The notes under the pieces are model-generated. The model did not search any database. It had not been told where the DNA came from and worked only from the letters and a program-made list of their open reading frames with translations. From NCBI RefSeq assembly GCF_026236535.1, contig NZ_JAHTMW010000019.1, forward strand, positions 88,375-152,374: DNA of 64,000 nucleotides, read 5' to 3'. Origin of the DNA: Streptomyces sp. SKN60. GTDB lineage: Bacteria; Actinomycetota; Actinomycetes; Streptomycetales; Streptomycetaceae. Both the position numbers and the translations under genes were made by a program. Shown piece by piece: positions 32,575-41,952 of this stretch (position 1 is the stretch's first letter; the number at the start of each line of letters is the position of its first letter).

Positions 32575-34410
32575 GATCGTGATCCGGCCGAGCGCCGGCG
32601 GCGCCAGCGGGGCGCTCGCCGAGGAGTGGGCGGTCATGTAGGCGACGAGCACGTCCAGGTCGGAGGCGCCGACCAGCTTGTTCTTGTGCTCCTTCAGCAC
32701 GGGGAAGCCGTCGCTGCCGGCCGCCAGGAACTCGTTCATCGCGACCCGGTAGGTCTTCGCCGGGTCGATCGCCTCGCCGTTCAGCTTCACCGAGTCGACC
32801 ACGATCCGGTCCGCGCCGGTCTTGGTCGTGTCCAGGGTGTACGTGAAGCCCTTCGACACCTGCAGGTACTTCGGGGCGGCCAGGTTCGCGCCGCTGACCT
32901 GCTGCTGCAGCGTGGTGATCAGCTGGGCGCCGGTCAGGTCGACCGTCGTCATCATGTTGGTGAACGGCTGGACGGCGTACGCCTCGGCGTAGGTCACCAC
33001 GCCGTCGCCCTCACCACCGGACTGCGCGTAGGTCAGCGGCATGCGGATGCCACCCGGGTTCATCAGCGCGAGCTGCGCGCCGCCCTTGTCCGCCGGGGCC
33101 ATGGCCTCCAGCTGCGCGTCGGCGATCAGGTTGCCGGCCGGCCTCTCGACGTCGGCGAACGGCTTCTTGGGGTCCGGGAGCGGGTTCTCGATGTCGGCCG
33201 AGATGTGACCCACCGGACGGTTCGCGACCGGCGCGGACAGCGTCTTGTAGCGGCTGATCAGGTCGGTCATGTCCTTCGCCGGGGTCACGTCACGGGTGAC
33301 GACGTGGTTCGCGGAGGCGACGGCGGTGCGGACGATGTCCTTCGTACGGCGGTCGTAGGTCAGCGTCGTGTCGGTGTACAGCCGGCCGAAGGAGGCCGCC
33401 GAGGTGACGGTGCGCGGCTTGCCGGACGGGTCCGGGATGGTGCACGCGTACGACTGGTGGGTGTGGCCGGTGACCAGGGCGTCGACCTGCGGGGTGACGT
33501 TCTTGGCGATCTCCACGATCGGGCCGGAGATGCCGGCGCCCGCGCCCGGGGTGTCGCAGTCGTAGTTGTACGCGCCGGAGGCCGGCATGCCGCCCTCGTG
33601 GAGCAGCGCGACGATCGACTTCACGCCCTTGCGCTCCAGCACCTTGGCGTACTTGTTGATCGTCTCGACCTCGTCGCCGAACTTCAGGCCCTTGATGCCG
33701 TCGGCGTTCACGATGTCCGCCGTGCCCTCCAGGGTCACGCCGATGAAGCCGATCTTGATGCCGTCGCGCTCCCAGATGTAGTACGGGTCCAGCATCGGAC
33801 GGCCGGTCTTCTCGTCCGTCACGTTCGCCGCGAGGTACGGGAAGTGCGCGCCGGAGAAGGTCCTGCCCTCCTCGTAGCAGCCCTCGACCGGGTGACAGCC
33901 GCCGTTCTGCAGACGGGCGAGCTCGCGCCCGCCCTCGTCGAACTCGTGGTTGCCGACGGAGGTGACGTCGAGCTTCAGCTTGTTCAGCGCCTCGACGGTC
34001 GGCTCGTCGTGGAAGAGGCCGGAGACCAGCGGCGAGGCGCCGACCATGTCGCCCGCGGCCGCGGTGATGGAGTAACGGTTCCCCTGACGGGCCTGGCGCA
34101 GGTGCGTGGCGAGGTACTCGACGCCGCCGACGCCCTCGATGGTCTTGGTGGTGCCGTCCTCGTTCAGCTGCGTGAGGCGCCCCGAGGAGCCGGTCGGCGG
34201 CTCCAGGTTGCCGTGGAGGTCGTTGAAGGAGAGGAGCTGGACGTCGACCATCCGCCCCCAGCCCTTGCCGTTGCCGTACCCGGCGTCCGCGGCGCGGTCC
34301 TGCGAGGCGCCGGCCGGCATCGCCGCCACGAGCGCGCCGACGGTGGCGAGTCCCGCCCCGAGGGCGAGGATCCGCCGCCCCGCCTTGTTCTTCTTCCGTG
34401 TCGCTGCCAT
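32566..34410 (-). CDS. Secreted 5'-nucleotidase / metallophosphatase, UshA family
   Basis: 614 residues with a signal sequence (about 1-38). The N-terminal metallophosphatase domain has SFNDLHGN, AAGDMVGAS, GNHEFDEG and GHTHQSY metal ligands; the C-terminal nucleotide-binding domain has NPGGIR and YAVQPFTN. It hydrolyses extracellular nucleotides, releasing phosphate and nucleosides. It fits the phosphate-scavenging theme of the region further right, but no PHO box was seen in front of it. The ATG at 34410 follows GGGGAG. Confidence 0.92.
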   Translation of the reverse strand: MAATRKKNKAGRRILALGAGLATVGALVAAMPAGASQDRAADAGYGNGKGWGRMVDVQLLSFNDLHGNLEPPTGSSGRLTQLNEDGTTKTIEGVGGVEYLATHLRQARQGNRYSITAAAGDMVGASPLVSGLFHDEPTVEALNKLKLDVTSVGNHEFDEGGRELARLQNGGCHPVEGCYEEGRTFSGAHFPYLAANVTDEKTGRPMLDPYYIWERDGIKIGFIGVTLEGTADIVNADGIKGLKFGDEVETINKYAKVLERKGVKSIVALLHEGGMPASGAYNYDCDTPGAGAGISGPIVEIAKNVTPQVDALVTGHTHQSYACTIPDPSGKPRTVTSAASFGRLYTDTTLTYDRRTKDIVRTAVASANHVVTRDVTPAKDMTDLISRYKTLSAPVANRPVGHISADIENPLPDPKKPFADVERPAGNLIADAQLEAMAPADKGGAQLALMNPGGIRMPLTYAQSGGEGDGVVTYAEAYAVQPFTNMMTTVDLTGAQLITTLQQQVSGANLAAPKYLQVSKGFTYTLDTTKTGADRIVVDSVKLNGEAIDPAKTYRVAMNEFLAAGSDGFPVLKEHKNKLVGASDLDVLVAYMTAHSSASAPLAPPALGRITIVK

Positions 34411-34588
34411 TTCTCCCCAGTTCCCTGAACGACTCCGGTGTTGCCCGCGCAGCCTAGGGTCAACGCGCGTAGCGCAACAGGGGGGTGCGGGTTACGAGCT
34501 GGTTGACTTTGCTCACGTCTCGCCGCCCCCGGCCCTCCCTACCTGACAGTCTCCGGGTGATCTCCCACAGGCCGCCGCGCCCCCGCCG

Positions 34589-34594
34589 TACGCT
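34589..34594 (+). promoter_or_regulatory. -10 element of mshD
   Basis: TACGCT, 7 nt, then the ATG at 34602. The spacer contains GGAGG, but too close to the start to act in the usual way, so leaderless transcription is plausible. Confidence 0.45.
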
Positions 34595-34601
34595 CGGAGG
34601 C

Positions 34602-35528
34602 ATGACTTCCGACGCGGCGCCGGCCCTCGAACCCGGACGGCAGATCAAGAGTTACGAAGAGCTGAGCCCCGAGCAGATCAGTGATGTCCTCGACCTCCTC
34701 GAGGCCGCCGACCGCGCCGACGGCGTGCACGCCGTGTCGGAGCAGGGGCGGCTGTATCTGCGGCACGGGCGACGGGAGGGGGTGCGGCACTTCCTCCTGA
34801 CGGTCGGCCCGCATCTGTACGGCTACGCCCAGCTGGAGGAGACCGATCCGGTGGAGGCGCCGGCCGCGGAGTTGGTGGTGCACCCGGCGCACCGGGGCCG
34901 CGGGCACGGCCGGGCGCTCGGCACCGCGCTGCTCGACGCGTCCGGGAAGCGGCTGCGGGTCTGGGCGCACGGCGGCAAGTCGGCGGCCCGGCACCTCGCG
35001 CAGGTGCTCGGCCTGACCCTGTTCCGCGAACTGCGCCAGCTGCGCCGGGCGCTGGTGCCGCTGGACATTCCGGAGCCGGTGCTGCCCGAGGGCGTGACGG
35101 TGCGCACCTTCGTACCGGGTCAGGACGACGCGGCGTGGCTCGCGGTGAACGCGGCGGCCTTCGCCCACCACCCCGAGCAGGGGTCGCTGACCCAGCGGGA
35201 CCTGGACGACCGGATCGCGGAGCCGTGGTTCGACCCGAAGGGCTTCTTCCTGGCGGAGCGCGAGGGGAGGCTGGTCGGCTTCCACTGGACGAAGGTGCAC
35301 GCCGAGGAGCAGCTGGGCGAGGTGTACGTGGTGGGCGTGCTGCCCGGCGCGCAGGGCGGCGGCCTGGGCAAGGCGCTGACGGCGATCGGCCTGCGGCATC
35401 TGGCGGCGGAGACGCTGCCGACGGCGATGCTGTACGTGGACGCCGACAACACGGCGGCGGTGCGGGTGTACGAGGGCCTGGGCTTCCGGACCCACGAGGT
35501 GGACCTGATGTACCGCACGGAGTCCTGA
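34602..35528 (+). CDS. mshD: Mycothiol synthase
   Basis: 308-residue protein of two tandem GNAT domains, as in MshD, which acetylates the cysteine of Cys-GlcN-Ins in the last step of mycothiol synthesis. The acetyl-CoA loop of the first domain is HPAHRGRGHGRALG (about 92-105) and that of the second is LPGAQGGGLGKAL. Mycothiol is the actinobacterial thiol buffer. Single-gene transcription unit: a leaderless-type -10 in front and an intrinsic terminator 25 nt after the stop codon. Confidence 0.92.
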   Translation: MTSDAAPALEPGRQIKSYEELSPEQISDVLDLLEAADRADGVHAVSEQGRLYLRHGRREGVRHFLLTVGPHLYGYAQLEETDPVEAPAAELVVHPAHRGRGHGRALGTALLDASGKRLRVWAHGGKSAARHLAQVLGLTLFRELRQLRRALVPLDIPEPVLPEGVTVRTFVPGQDDAAWLAVNAAAFAHHPEQGSLTQRDLDDRIAEPWFDPKGFFLAEREGRLVGFHWTKVHAEEQLGEVYVVGVLPGAQGGGLGKALTAIGLRHLAAETLPTAMLYVDADNTAAVRVYEGLGFRTHEVDLMYRTES

Positions 35529-35552
35529 GACCCCGTCAGTACGGCGGAGCGA

Positions 35553-35580
35553 GGGGGCGGTTGACACCGCCCCCTTCTTT
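35553..35580 (+). terminator. Intrinsic terminator of mshD
   Basis: A perfect 9-bp stem GGGGGCGGT / ACCGCCCCC with a 4-nt TGAC loop, followed by TTCTTT. Confidence 0.85.
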
Positions 35581-35620
35581 GCACCACCCTTTCACTACTT
35601 GATTAGTGAAAGGGTGGTGC
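35581..35620. promoter_or_regulatory. Perfect 17-bp inverted repeat, GntR operator
   Basis: GCACCACCCTTTCACTA (35581-35597) is the exact reverse complement of TAGTGAAAGGGTGGTGC (35604-35620), with a 6-bp centre. The right arm overlaps the GTG start of the GntR gene. It is almost certainly the autoregulatory operator of this YtrA-type repressor. Confidence 0.8.
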
Positions 35621-36021
35621 AAGCACACGTGCTCGCCTACCGGATCGACCGCCGCAGCGGGGTCGCCACCTATCTCCAGATCGTCCAGCAGACCAAACAG
35701 GCCCTCCGCATGGGCCTGTTGGAGCCCGGCGACCGGCTGCCGACCGCCCGCGAGGTCGTCGAGGCCACCGCCGTGAACCCGAACACGGTCCTCAAGGCCT
35801 ACCGGGAGCTGGAACGCGAAGGCCTGGTCGAGGCCCGCCGCGGCCTCGGCACCTTCGTCCGCGCCACCCTCGGCACCCTCGCCACCGGCCCCGCCGACTC
35901 GCCGCTGCGCGGCGAACTCGCCGACTGGGCCCGGCGGGCGCGCGAGGCGGGCCTGGAGCGGGACGACGTGGCCGCGCTCTTCACATCCGTACTGAACGAA
36001 TTCTTCGAGGGGGACATGTGA
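35614..36021 (+). CDS. GntR-family regulator, YtrA subfamily
   Basis: About 135 residues: a GntR winged helix (TYLQIVQQTKQALRMGLLEP, then LPTAREVVEATAVNPNTVLKAYRELEREGLV) with only a short dimerisation tail, as in YtrA. YtrA repressors control the ABC transporter operon that follows them, as here: the ATPase gene overlaps the stop codon by 4 bp. The start is uncertain (GTG 35614 or 35617, or TTG 35599) because the operator covers this region and no ribosome site is spaced properly. Confidence 0.88.
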   Translation: MVQAHVLAYRIDRRSGVATYLQIVQQTKQALRMGLLEPGDRLPTAREVVEATAVNPNTVLKAYRELEREGLVEARRGLGTFVRATLGTLATGPADSPLRGELADWARRAREAGLERDDVAALFTSVLNEFFEGDM

Positions 36022-36860
36022 GTGAGGACATCGCGCTGAGGGCGGAGGGCATCGGCGTACGGTACGGAGGACGGGCCCGGCCCTGGGCGCTGCGCGACTG
36101 CGACCTCGCCCTCCCCGCCGGCCGCGTCTGCGCCCTGGTCGGCCCCAACGGCGCCGGCAAGTCCACCCTCCTCGCCCTCGCGGCGGGCCTGCTCCGCCCC
36201 ACCGAGGGCACGATCACGGCCCCGCCCCGCGCGAAGCTGGCGTACGTGGCGCAGGACAAACCGCTGCACCCCCGGCTGTCCGTCGCGGACACCCTGCGGA
36301 TGGGCCGCGAGCTGAACCCGGGCCGCTGGGACGAGACCACCGCCCGCCGGGTCGTCGACGGCGGCGGCTTCTCCTCCGACACACTCGTACGCCGCCTCTC
36401 CGGCGGTCAGCGCACCCGGGTCGCCCTCGCCCTCGCCCTCGGCAAGCGCCCCGAACTCCTCCTGCTCGACGAACCGATGGCGGACCTGGACCCGCTGGCC
36501 CGGCACCAGCTGATGGGCCTGCTCCTGGCCGACGCCGCCGAACACGGCACCACCGTCGTCATGTCCTCGCACATCCTCACCGAGCTGGAGGGCGCCTGCG
36601 ACCACCTCCTGCTGCTCCAGGGCGGGCGGATCCGCCTCGACGGGGCCGTCGACGAACTCCTCGCCGCCCACACCCTGCTCACCGGCCCCGTGGCCGACCT
36701 CGCCCCGCACACGGTCGTCGAGTCCCGCACCACGGGCCGCCAGCTCACCGCGCTGATCCGCCACGAGGGCCCCGTCGAGGGCCCCTGGGAAACCAGCGAA
36801 CCCTCCCTGGAGGACGTCCTCCTCGCCCACCTCCGCACCACCGAAGGAGCCGCCGCGTGA
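36018..36860 (+). CDS. ABC transporter ATPase of a YtrA-type operon
   Basis: 280 residues. Walker A GPNGAGKST (about 42-50), Q-loop YVAQDKPL, signature LSGGQRTR, Walker B LLLLDEPMADLDP and H-loop MSSHIL are all intact. It drives export or sensing with the membrane protein encoded next (overlap 4 bp). Such systems respond to cell-envelope antibiotics in Firmicutes; the substrate here is unknown. GTG start overlaps the GntR stop codon. Confidence 0.92.
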   Translation: MSEDIALRAEGIGVRYGGRARPWALRDCDLALPAGRVCALVGPNGAGKSTLLALAAGLLRPTEGTITAPPRAKLAYVAQDKPLHPRLSVADTLRMGRELNPGRWDETTARRVVDGGGFSSDTLVRRLSGGQRTRVALALALGKRPELLLLDEPMADLDPLARHQLMGLLLADAAEHGTTVVMSSHILTELEGACDHLLLLQGGRIRLDGAVDELLAAHTLLTGPVADLAPHTVVESRTTGRQLTALIRHEGPVEGPWETSEPSLEDVLLAHLRTTEGAAA

Positions 36861-37840
36861 GCGCTCTCGCCCTCAAGGGCCCGTACTGGGTGACGGTCCG
36901 CCAGTACCGCCGGACGCTGTGGCTGGCGGTCGCGACGGTCGGCGTCTCCCTCGGCGTGATCGGCGGACTGCGGATCTGGGACGCCCAGACCCCGGACCGG
37001 TACTACGAGGACGGCGGGCACTACGCCCCCGACGACAACACCGCCTTCGAGCTGCTGCGCGTGGGCATCGAGTACGCGGGCGTGTACCTGCTCCTCCTGC
37101 CGCTGCTCGCCGGCGCCTTCGTCGCGGGCCCGCTCGTCGCCCGGGAATTCGAGTCGGGTACGTACCGGCTCTCCCTCACCCAGTCGGTGAGCCCGGCGGC
37201 CTGGCTCCGCGCCAAGCTCCTCACCACGACCGCCGTCGCTCTCCTGGCCACGCTCGCCCTCATGGGCGTCCACCGGATCGGCTGGGTCCGGGTCGGCGGC
37301 GTGTGGAACCTCAACTGGGCCGACCGCGGCCCGTACGAGGCGAACGGCATCGTGCTCTTCGCGTACGTCCTCGCGGCCATCGCCGTCGGCGCCCTCGTCG
37401 GCCTGGTGATCCGCCGCACCCTCGTCGCCATGTCGGTGACCGGCCTGGTCATGGGCGTGGTCCTGCTGGTCCTGGGCGCCTTGCGCTGGTCCTTCCTGCC
37501 GGTGAAGACGGTCACCGGCCCGGCGGGCCCGACGCTGTGGACCCCGGAGAACGGCCTGATGATGGACGGGGGGCTGCTCACGTCCTCCGGCGCCCGCTTC
37601 GACCAGTCGGTCTGCTGGGACGAGGTCGAACGGATCCCCGGCCTGGACAGCATGGAGGACGGGGGAATGAAGCTGTTCGAGCGCTGTCTCGCCCAGCGCG
37701 ACGTCACCGGCCAGTACGTCGACTACCACCCGCACTCCCACTTCTGGCCCACCCAGCTGATCGAGGCCGGCATCCTCCTCGCCCTCGCCGCCCTCGCGGC
37801 CTTCGCCGCCTTCCGGGTCCTGCGCGCCCGGCTTCCGTAG
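36857..37840 (+). CDS. ABC-2-type transporter permease
   Basis: 327 residues with about six transmembrane helices (near 20-40, 75-97, 118-140, 165-190, 195-215 and 298-320). A 100-residue hydrophilic loop between the last two helices contains two Cys (VCWDE, ERCLA) and probably faces outside. It begins translation inside the ATPase gene (4-bp overlap). Last gene of the GntR operon. Substrate unknown. Confidence 0.88.
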   Translation: MSALALKGPYWVTVRQYRRTLWLAVATVGVSLGVIGGLRIWDAQTPDRYYEDGGHYAPDDNTAFELLRVGIEYAGVYLLLLPLLAGAFVAGPLVAREFESGTYRLSLTQSVSPAAWLRAKLLTTTAVALLATLALMGVHRIGWVRVGGVWNLNWADRGPYEANGIVLFAYVLAAIAVGALVGLVIRRTLVAMSVTGLVMGVVLLVLGALRWSFLPVKTVTGPAGPTLWTPENGLMMDGGLLTSSGARFDQSVCWDEVERIPGLDSMEDGGMKLFERCLAQRDVTGQYVDYHPHSHFWPTQLIEAGILLALAALAAFAAFRVLRARLP

Positions 37841-38052
37841 GAACGCCCCCGGCGGGGCCCCGCCCCGGCCCCGCCCCCGATTCCCTCACGTCACGTCCCC
37901 GTTACCAACCATTCAGACGCGCTTGCGACGCTCACGCAATGAAGCGCTCCGTGCCCGCCCACCCGAGGGGCAGACTTCCCAAAGGAAGACTCCCTTCCCC
38001 CACGGCCCGCTCCGACGCGCCCGACCAGCCCTTCGCGCGGAAGAATGGGGCC

Positions 38053-40422
38053 ATGAGCCAGCAGCCCGCCGAGGTCCCGGTCCAGTCGTCCACCCCGTCG
38101 TCCGCCAAGACGTCCACGAAGACGACCGCGAAGACGCCTGCCAAGTCGCCCGTGAAGACGCCCGCGAAGGCGTCCGGCACGACGCCCGTCACGGCGCCCG
38201 TCACGACGCCCGACAAGGCCGCGAAGCCCGAGACGCAGCCCTCCCTCGGCTCCATAGCCGCACACCGGCCGCACGCCGTCAACGGCGCCGCCCTGAGCGA
38301 CCTCGCGCCCGACCTGGACGCCGACCTCGACGCGTACGAGGAGGACGGCTCCGGCGGCGAACTGCCTCAGGGCCGGTTCCTGGACCGGGAGCGCAGCTGG
38401 CTCGCCTTCAACGAGCGGGTCCTGGAGCTCGCCGAGGACCCGAACACCCCGCTCCTGGAGCGGGCCAACTTCCTCGCGATCTTCGCGTCGAACCTCGACG
38501 AGTTCTTCATGGTCCGGGTCGCCGGCCTCAAGCGCCGCATCGCCACCGGCGTCGCCACCCGCTCCGCCTCCGGCCTGCAGCCCCGCGAGGTGCTCGACCT
38601 CATCTGGACCCGCTCGCGCGAACTCATGGCCCGGCACGCCGCCTGCTACCAGCAGGACGTCGCCCCCGCCCTCGCCGACGAGGGCATCCACCTGATCCGC
38701 TGGCCCGAGCTCACCGAGAAGGAGCAGGCGCGCCTCTTCACCCTGTTCCGCCAGCAGATCTTCCCGGTCCTCACCCCGCTGGCCGTGGACCCGGCGCACC
38801 CCTTCCCGTACATCTCCGGGCTCTCCCTCAACCTCGCCGTCGTCGTGCGCAACCCGGTCAGCGGGCACCGCCACTTCGCCCGCGTCAAGGTGCCGCCGCT
38901 GCTCTCCCGCTTCCTGGAGGCCTCTCCCGAGCGCTACGTCCCCCTGGAGGACGTCATCGCCGCGCACCTGGAGGAGCTGTTCCCGGGCATGGAGGTGCTG
39001 GCCCACCACATGTTCCGGGTGACCAGGAACGAGGACCTGGAGGTCGAGGAGGACGACGCCGAGAACCTGCTCCAGGCCCTGGAGAAGGAGCTCATGCGGC
39101 GCCGCTTCGGCCCGCCGGTGCGCCTGGAGGTCGAGGAGTCCATCGACCCGTACGTGCTCGACCTGCTCGTCCGCGAGCTGAAGATCTCCGACGCCGAGGT
39201 CTACCCGCTGCCCGGCCCGCTCGACCTCACCGGCCTCTTCGGCATCGCGTCCCTGGACCGGCCCGAGCTGAAGTACCCGAAGTTCGTCGCCGGCACCCAC
39301 CGCGACCTCGCCGAGGTCGAGTCGGCGTCCGCGCCCGACATCTTCGCCGCGGTGCGCGAGCGCGACGTGCTGCTCCACCACCCGTACGACTCCTTCTCCA
39401 CCTCCGTCCAGGCCTTCCTGGAGCAGGCGGCGGCCGACCCGGACGTCCTCGCGATCAAGCAGACGCTGTACCGGACCTCCGGCGACTCGCCGATAGTCGA
39501 CGCCCTCATCGACGCCGCCGAGTCCGGCAAGCAGGTCCTCGTCCTGGTCGAGATCAAGGCCCGCTTCGACGAGCAGGCCAACATCAAGTGGGCCCGCAAG
39601 CTGGAGGAGTCCGGCTGCCACGTGGTCTACGGCCTGGTCGGCCTGAAGACCCACTGCAAGCTCTCCCTGGTGGTACGCCAGGAGGGCGAGACGCTGCGCC
39701 GCTACAGCCACGTCGGCACCGGCAACTACCACCCCAAGACCGCCCGCCTCTACGAGGACCTCGGGCTGCTCACCGCCGACCCGCAGGTCGGCGCCGACCT
39801 CTCCGACCTCTTCAACCGGCTCTCCGGCTACTCCCGCCGCGAGACCTACCGGCGCCTGCTCACCGCGCCCAAGTCGCTCCGCGACGGCCTGGTCTCGCGG
39901 ATCAACAAGGAGGTCGCCCACCACCGGGCCGGCCGGCCCGCGTACGTGAAGATCAAGGTCAACTCGATGGTCGACGAGGCCGTCATCGACGCCTGCTACC
40001 GCGCCTCCCAGGCCGGAGTGCCGGTGGACGTCTGGGTCCGCGGCATCTGCGCCGTGCGCCCCGGCGTCGAGGGCCTGTCCGAGAACATCCGGGTCCGCTC
40101 GATCCTCGGCCGCTTCCTGGAGCACTCCCGGGTCTTCGCCTTCGGCAACGGCGGCGAGCCCGAGGTGTGGATCGGCAGCGCCGACATGATGCACCGCAAC
40201 CTGGACCGCCGCATCGAGGCCCTGGTCCGGGTCACCGACCCCGCCCACCGGGCCGCCCTGACCCGGCTCCTGGAGACCGGGATGTCCGACACCACCTCCT
40301 CCTGGCACCTGGGCCCGGACGGGAACTGGACGCGGCACGCGACCGACCCCGAGGGCCAGCCGCTCCGGCACGTCCAGGAGATGCTCATCGACGCGCGGAG
40401 GCGCCGGCGTGCACAACCCTGA
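38053..40422 (+). CDS. ppk: Polyphosphate kinase
   Basis: 789-residue PPK1, reversibly making polyphosphate from ATP. A Lys/Thr/Pro-rich N-terminal extension of about 110 residues (SAKTSTKTTAKTPAKSPVKT) precedes the conserved enzyme, which starts at RFLDRERSWLAFNERVLELA. The phospho-acceptor His is in YSHVGTGNYHPKT, and MMHRNLDRRIE is conserved near the end. An in-frame ATG at 37939 would add 38 basic residues; 38053 was preferred as the usual start. It is followed by overlapping CHAD and Nudix genes. A weak PHO-box-like stretch lies at about 37900-37932. Confidence 0.95.
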   Translation: MSQQPAEVPVQSSTPSSAKTSTKTTAKTPAKSPVKTPAKASGTTPVTAPVTTPDKAAKPETQPSLGSIAAHRPHAVNGAALSDLAPDLDADLDAYEEDGSGGELPQGRFLDRERSWLAFNERVLELAEDPNTPLLERANFLAIFASNLDEFFMVRVAGLKRRIATGVATRSASGLQPREVLDLIWTRSRELMARHAACYQQDVAPALADEGIHLIRWPELTEKEQARLFTLFRQQIFPVLTPLAVDPAHPFPYISGLSLNLAVVVRNPVSGHRHFARVKVPPLLSRFLEASPERYVPLEDVIAAHLEELFPGMEVLAHHMFRVTRNEDLEVEEDDAENLLQALEKELMRRRFGPPVRLEVEESIDPYVLDLLVRELKISDAEVYPLPGPLDLTGLFGIASLDRPELKYPKFVAGTHRDLAEVESASAPDIFAAVRERDVLLHHPYDSFSTSVQAFLEQAAADPDVLAIKQTLYRTSGDSPIVDALIDAAESGKQVLVLVEIKARFDEQANIKWARKLEESGCHVVYGLVGLKTHCKLSLVVRQEGETLRRYSHVGTGNYHPKTARLYEDLGLLTADPQVGADLSDLFNRLSGYSRRETYRRLLTAPKSLRDGLVSRINKEVAHHRAGRPAYVKIKVNSMVDEAVIDACYRASQAGVPVDVWVRGICAVRPGVEGLSENIRVRSILGRFLEHSRVFAFGNGGEPEVWIGSADMMHRNLDRRIEALVRVTDPAHRAALTRLLETGMSDTTSSWHLGPDGNWTRHATDPEGQPLRHVQEMLIDARRRRRAQP

Positions 40423-41512
40423 CATCACCTCGGCGGCGATCGCGCCGGACACCGGCGCGTCCGGTTCCGGGTCCGGGTCCGGGTCCCGGTCCGGGTCCGC
40501 GGCCCCGTCCGCGACCTCGCCCGAGGTCTACATGCCCGAGGCCGCCGCGGGCGAGCTCTCCGCGAGCGAGGTGCTCGGCCCCTATCTGCACGGGCGGGCC
40601 GCGGACTTCCTCCGCGGCCTGCGGCTGCACACCGAGAGCGGCGCCGACTCGGCCGGCTCCGAGGAGGCCGCCCGCACCCTGCGGGCGGCCGCCCGCCGGA
40701 TCAGCGGCACTCTCCACACCTTCCGGCCGCTGCTCGACCCCGGCTGGGCCGACCAGCTCCGCGCCGAGCTGGCCTGGCTCTCCGGCACCCTCGCCCTGGA
40801 GCACGCCAGCACCGCCCGGCTCGTCCGCCTGGTGGACGCGCTGTCCCGGCTGTCGAGCGACGGACCCGTGCCCGCCCCGCGCGGCGCGGACAGCGCCGCC
40901 CGCGGCCTGGCCGTCGGCGCCGCCCGGGCCGGCGCCCTGCTCGAACGGCAGCTGACCCTCGCCCGGACCCGCGCCCACTCCGCCGCCCTCCAGGCCCTCG
41001 GCTCCTCCCGCTTCCACGCCGTCGCCGACGCCGTCGCCCTGCTCGCCTCCGAGGTGCCGTTCGGCCCGGCCGGCGCCGCCCGCGCCGCAGAGGTCCTTGA
41101 GGCGCCCGCGAGCGTCGTCGAGCACCGGCTGCTCGACGCGATCGGCGCCCTGCCGCTGGCCCGCGCCGCCCACCCGTACAACGCCGAGGCCCTCGCGCTC
41201 GCCGCCGGCGAGGCCCAGGACGCCCCCTGGCACCAGACCCGCGGCCTGCTGCGGCTGCACCGCTACGCCGGCGAGGTGCTGCGCGGCACCGATCCCGACC
41301 CGGTGCTGTACGAGGCGGCCCGCGCCCTGGACCGGCACAGGGACGCCGCCGAAGCCGCCGCCGCGGCGGCCGCCGCCGCCCGCACCCCCCGGATCGCCCC
41401 GGCCACCGCGTACGCCCTCGGCGTCCTCCACGCCGACCAGCGCCACGAGGTCGAGGCCGCCCGCTTCGCCTTCCAGCGCGCCTGGACCCGCGCCACGGCG
41501 GCGGTGCCGTGA
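40409..41512 (+). CDS. CHAD-domain protein, probable polyphosphate-binding partner of Ppk
   Basis: 367 residues: a Gly/Ser repeat linker (GSGSGSGSRSGSAAPS), then an all-helical CHAD domain starting near EVLGPYLHGRAADFLRGLRL, with conserved basic residues and His (LHTFRPLL, HRYAGEVL). CHAD domains bind polyphosphate. The GTG start lies 14 bp inside the end of ppk, so the two are translated together. It may localise or protect polyphosphate; this is inference from family and context. Confidence 0.87.
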   Translation: MHNPDITSAAIAPDTGASGSGSGSGSRSGSAAPSATSPEVYMPEAAAGELSASEVLGPYLHGRAADFLRGLRLHTESGADSAGSEEAARTLRAAARRISGTLHTFRPLLDPGWADQLRAELAWLSGTLALEHASTARLVRLVDALSRLSSDGPVPAPRGADSAARGLAVGAARAGALLERQLTLARTRAHSAALQALGSSRFHAVADAVALLASEVPFGPAGAARAAEVLEAPASVVEHRLLDAIGALPLARAAHPYNAEALALAAGEAQDAPWHQTRGLLRLHRYAGEVLRGTDPDPVLYEAARALDRHRDAAEAAAAAAAAARTPRIAPATAYALGVLHADQRHEVEAARFAFQRAWTRATAAVP

Positions 41513-41952
41513 CCACCCCTGCCCCCGTCCTGGCGGCGGGCTGCGTCCTGTGGCGCCGGGCCCCGGCCGGCGAGGGCATCGAGATCGCCCTCGTCTTCCG
41601 CCCGAAGTGGTCCGACTGGTCCCACCCGAAGGGCAAGCTGAAGCACGGGGAGGATGCGCTGGCGGCGGCGGTGCGGGAGGTACGGGAAGAAACCGGTATG
41701 GCCTGCGTCGTGGGCATCGAGCTCCCCACCGTGCGGTACCTGGTACAGGACCGCCCCAAGGAGGTCCGTTACTGGGCGGCCGAAGCGACCGACGGCTCGT
41801 TCGAACCGAGCCGCGAAGTCACGCAGATGCTGTGGCTCTCGCCGGAGGCCGCCCGGGCCCGTGTCACCCGGGACAGGGACAGGGAACTGCTCGACGCATT
41901 GCTCACGGCACTGAGGGCCGGGCAGGCGTCTCCCGGTGCCATGAAGGGATGA
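41509..41952 (+). CDS. Nudix hydrolase, MutT-like
   Basis: 147 residues with a perfect Nudix box G-x5-E-x7-REVREETG starting at GKLKHGE (about residue 44). It cleaves nucleoside diphosphate-linked compounds such as oxidised nucleotides or diadenosine polyphosphates. The GTG start overlaps the CHAD gene by 4 bp. Its last 50 bp overlap the 3' end of the convergent serine recombinase gene, so the natural C-terminus may have been altered by that insertion. Confidence 0.9.
   Translation: MTTPAPVLAAGCVLWRRAPAGEGIEIALVFRPKWSDWSHPKGKLKHGEDALAAAVREVREETGMACVVGIELPTVRYLVQDRPKEVRYWAAEATDGSFEPSREVTQMLWLSPEAARARVTRDRDRELLDALLTALRAGQASPGAMKG

Noticed and set aside
28907..32641. A 1244-codon open frame on the plus strand
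   Set aside because: It is antisense to the secreted repeat protein, has Arg/Gly/Asp/Val-rich composition and no domain logic. High GC keeps opposite frames open.
34411..34601. PHO box upstream of the 5'-nucleotidase
   Set aside because: No GTTCACC-type 11-bp direct repeats were found; only a -10-like TAGGCT and a ribosome site are visible.
37900..37932. PHO box upstream of ppk
   Set aside because: Three loosely 11-bp-spaced TT-containing units are present but match the consensus poorly; kept only as a remark in the ppk entry.
37891..40452. An 853-codon open frame antisense to ppk
   Set aside because: Composition dominated by Val, Gly, Asp and Leu with no motifs; ppk on the other strand is unmistakable.
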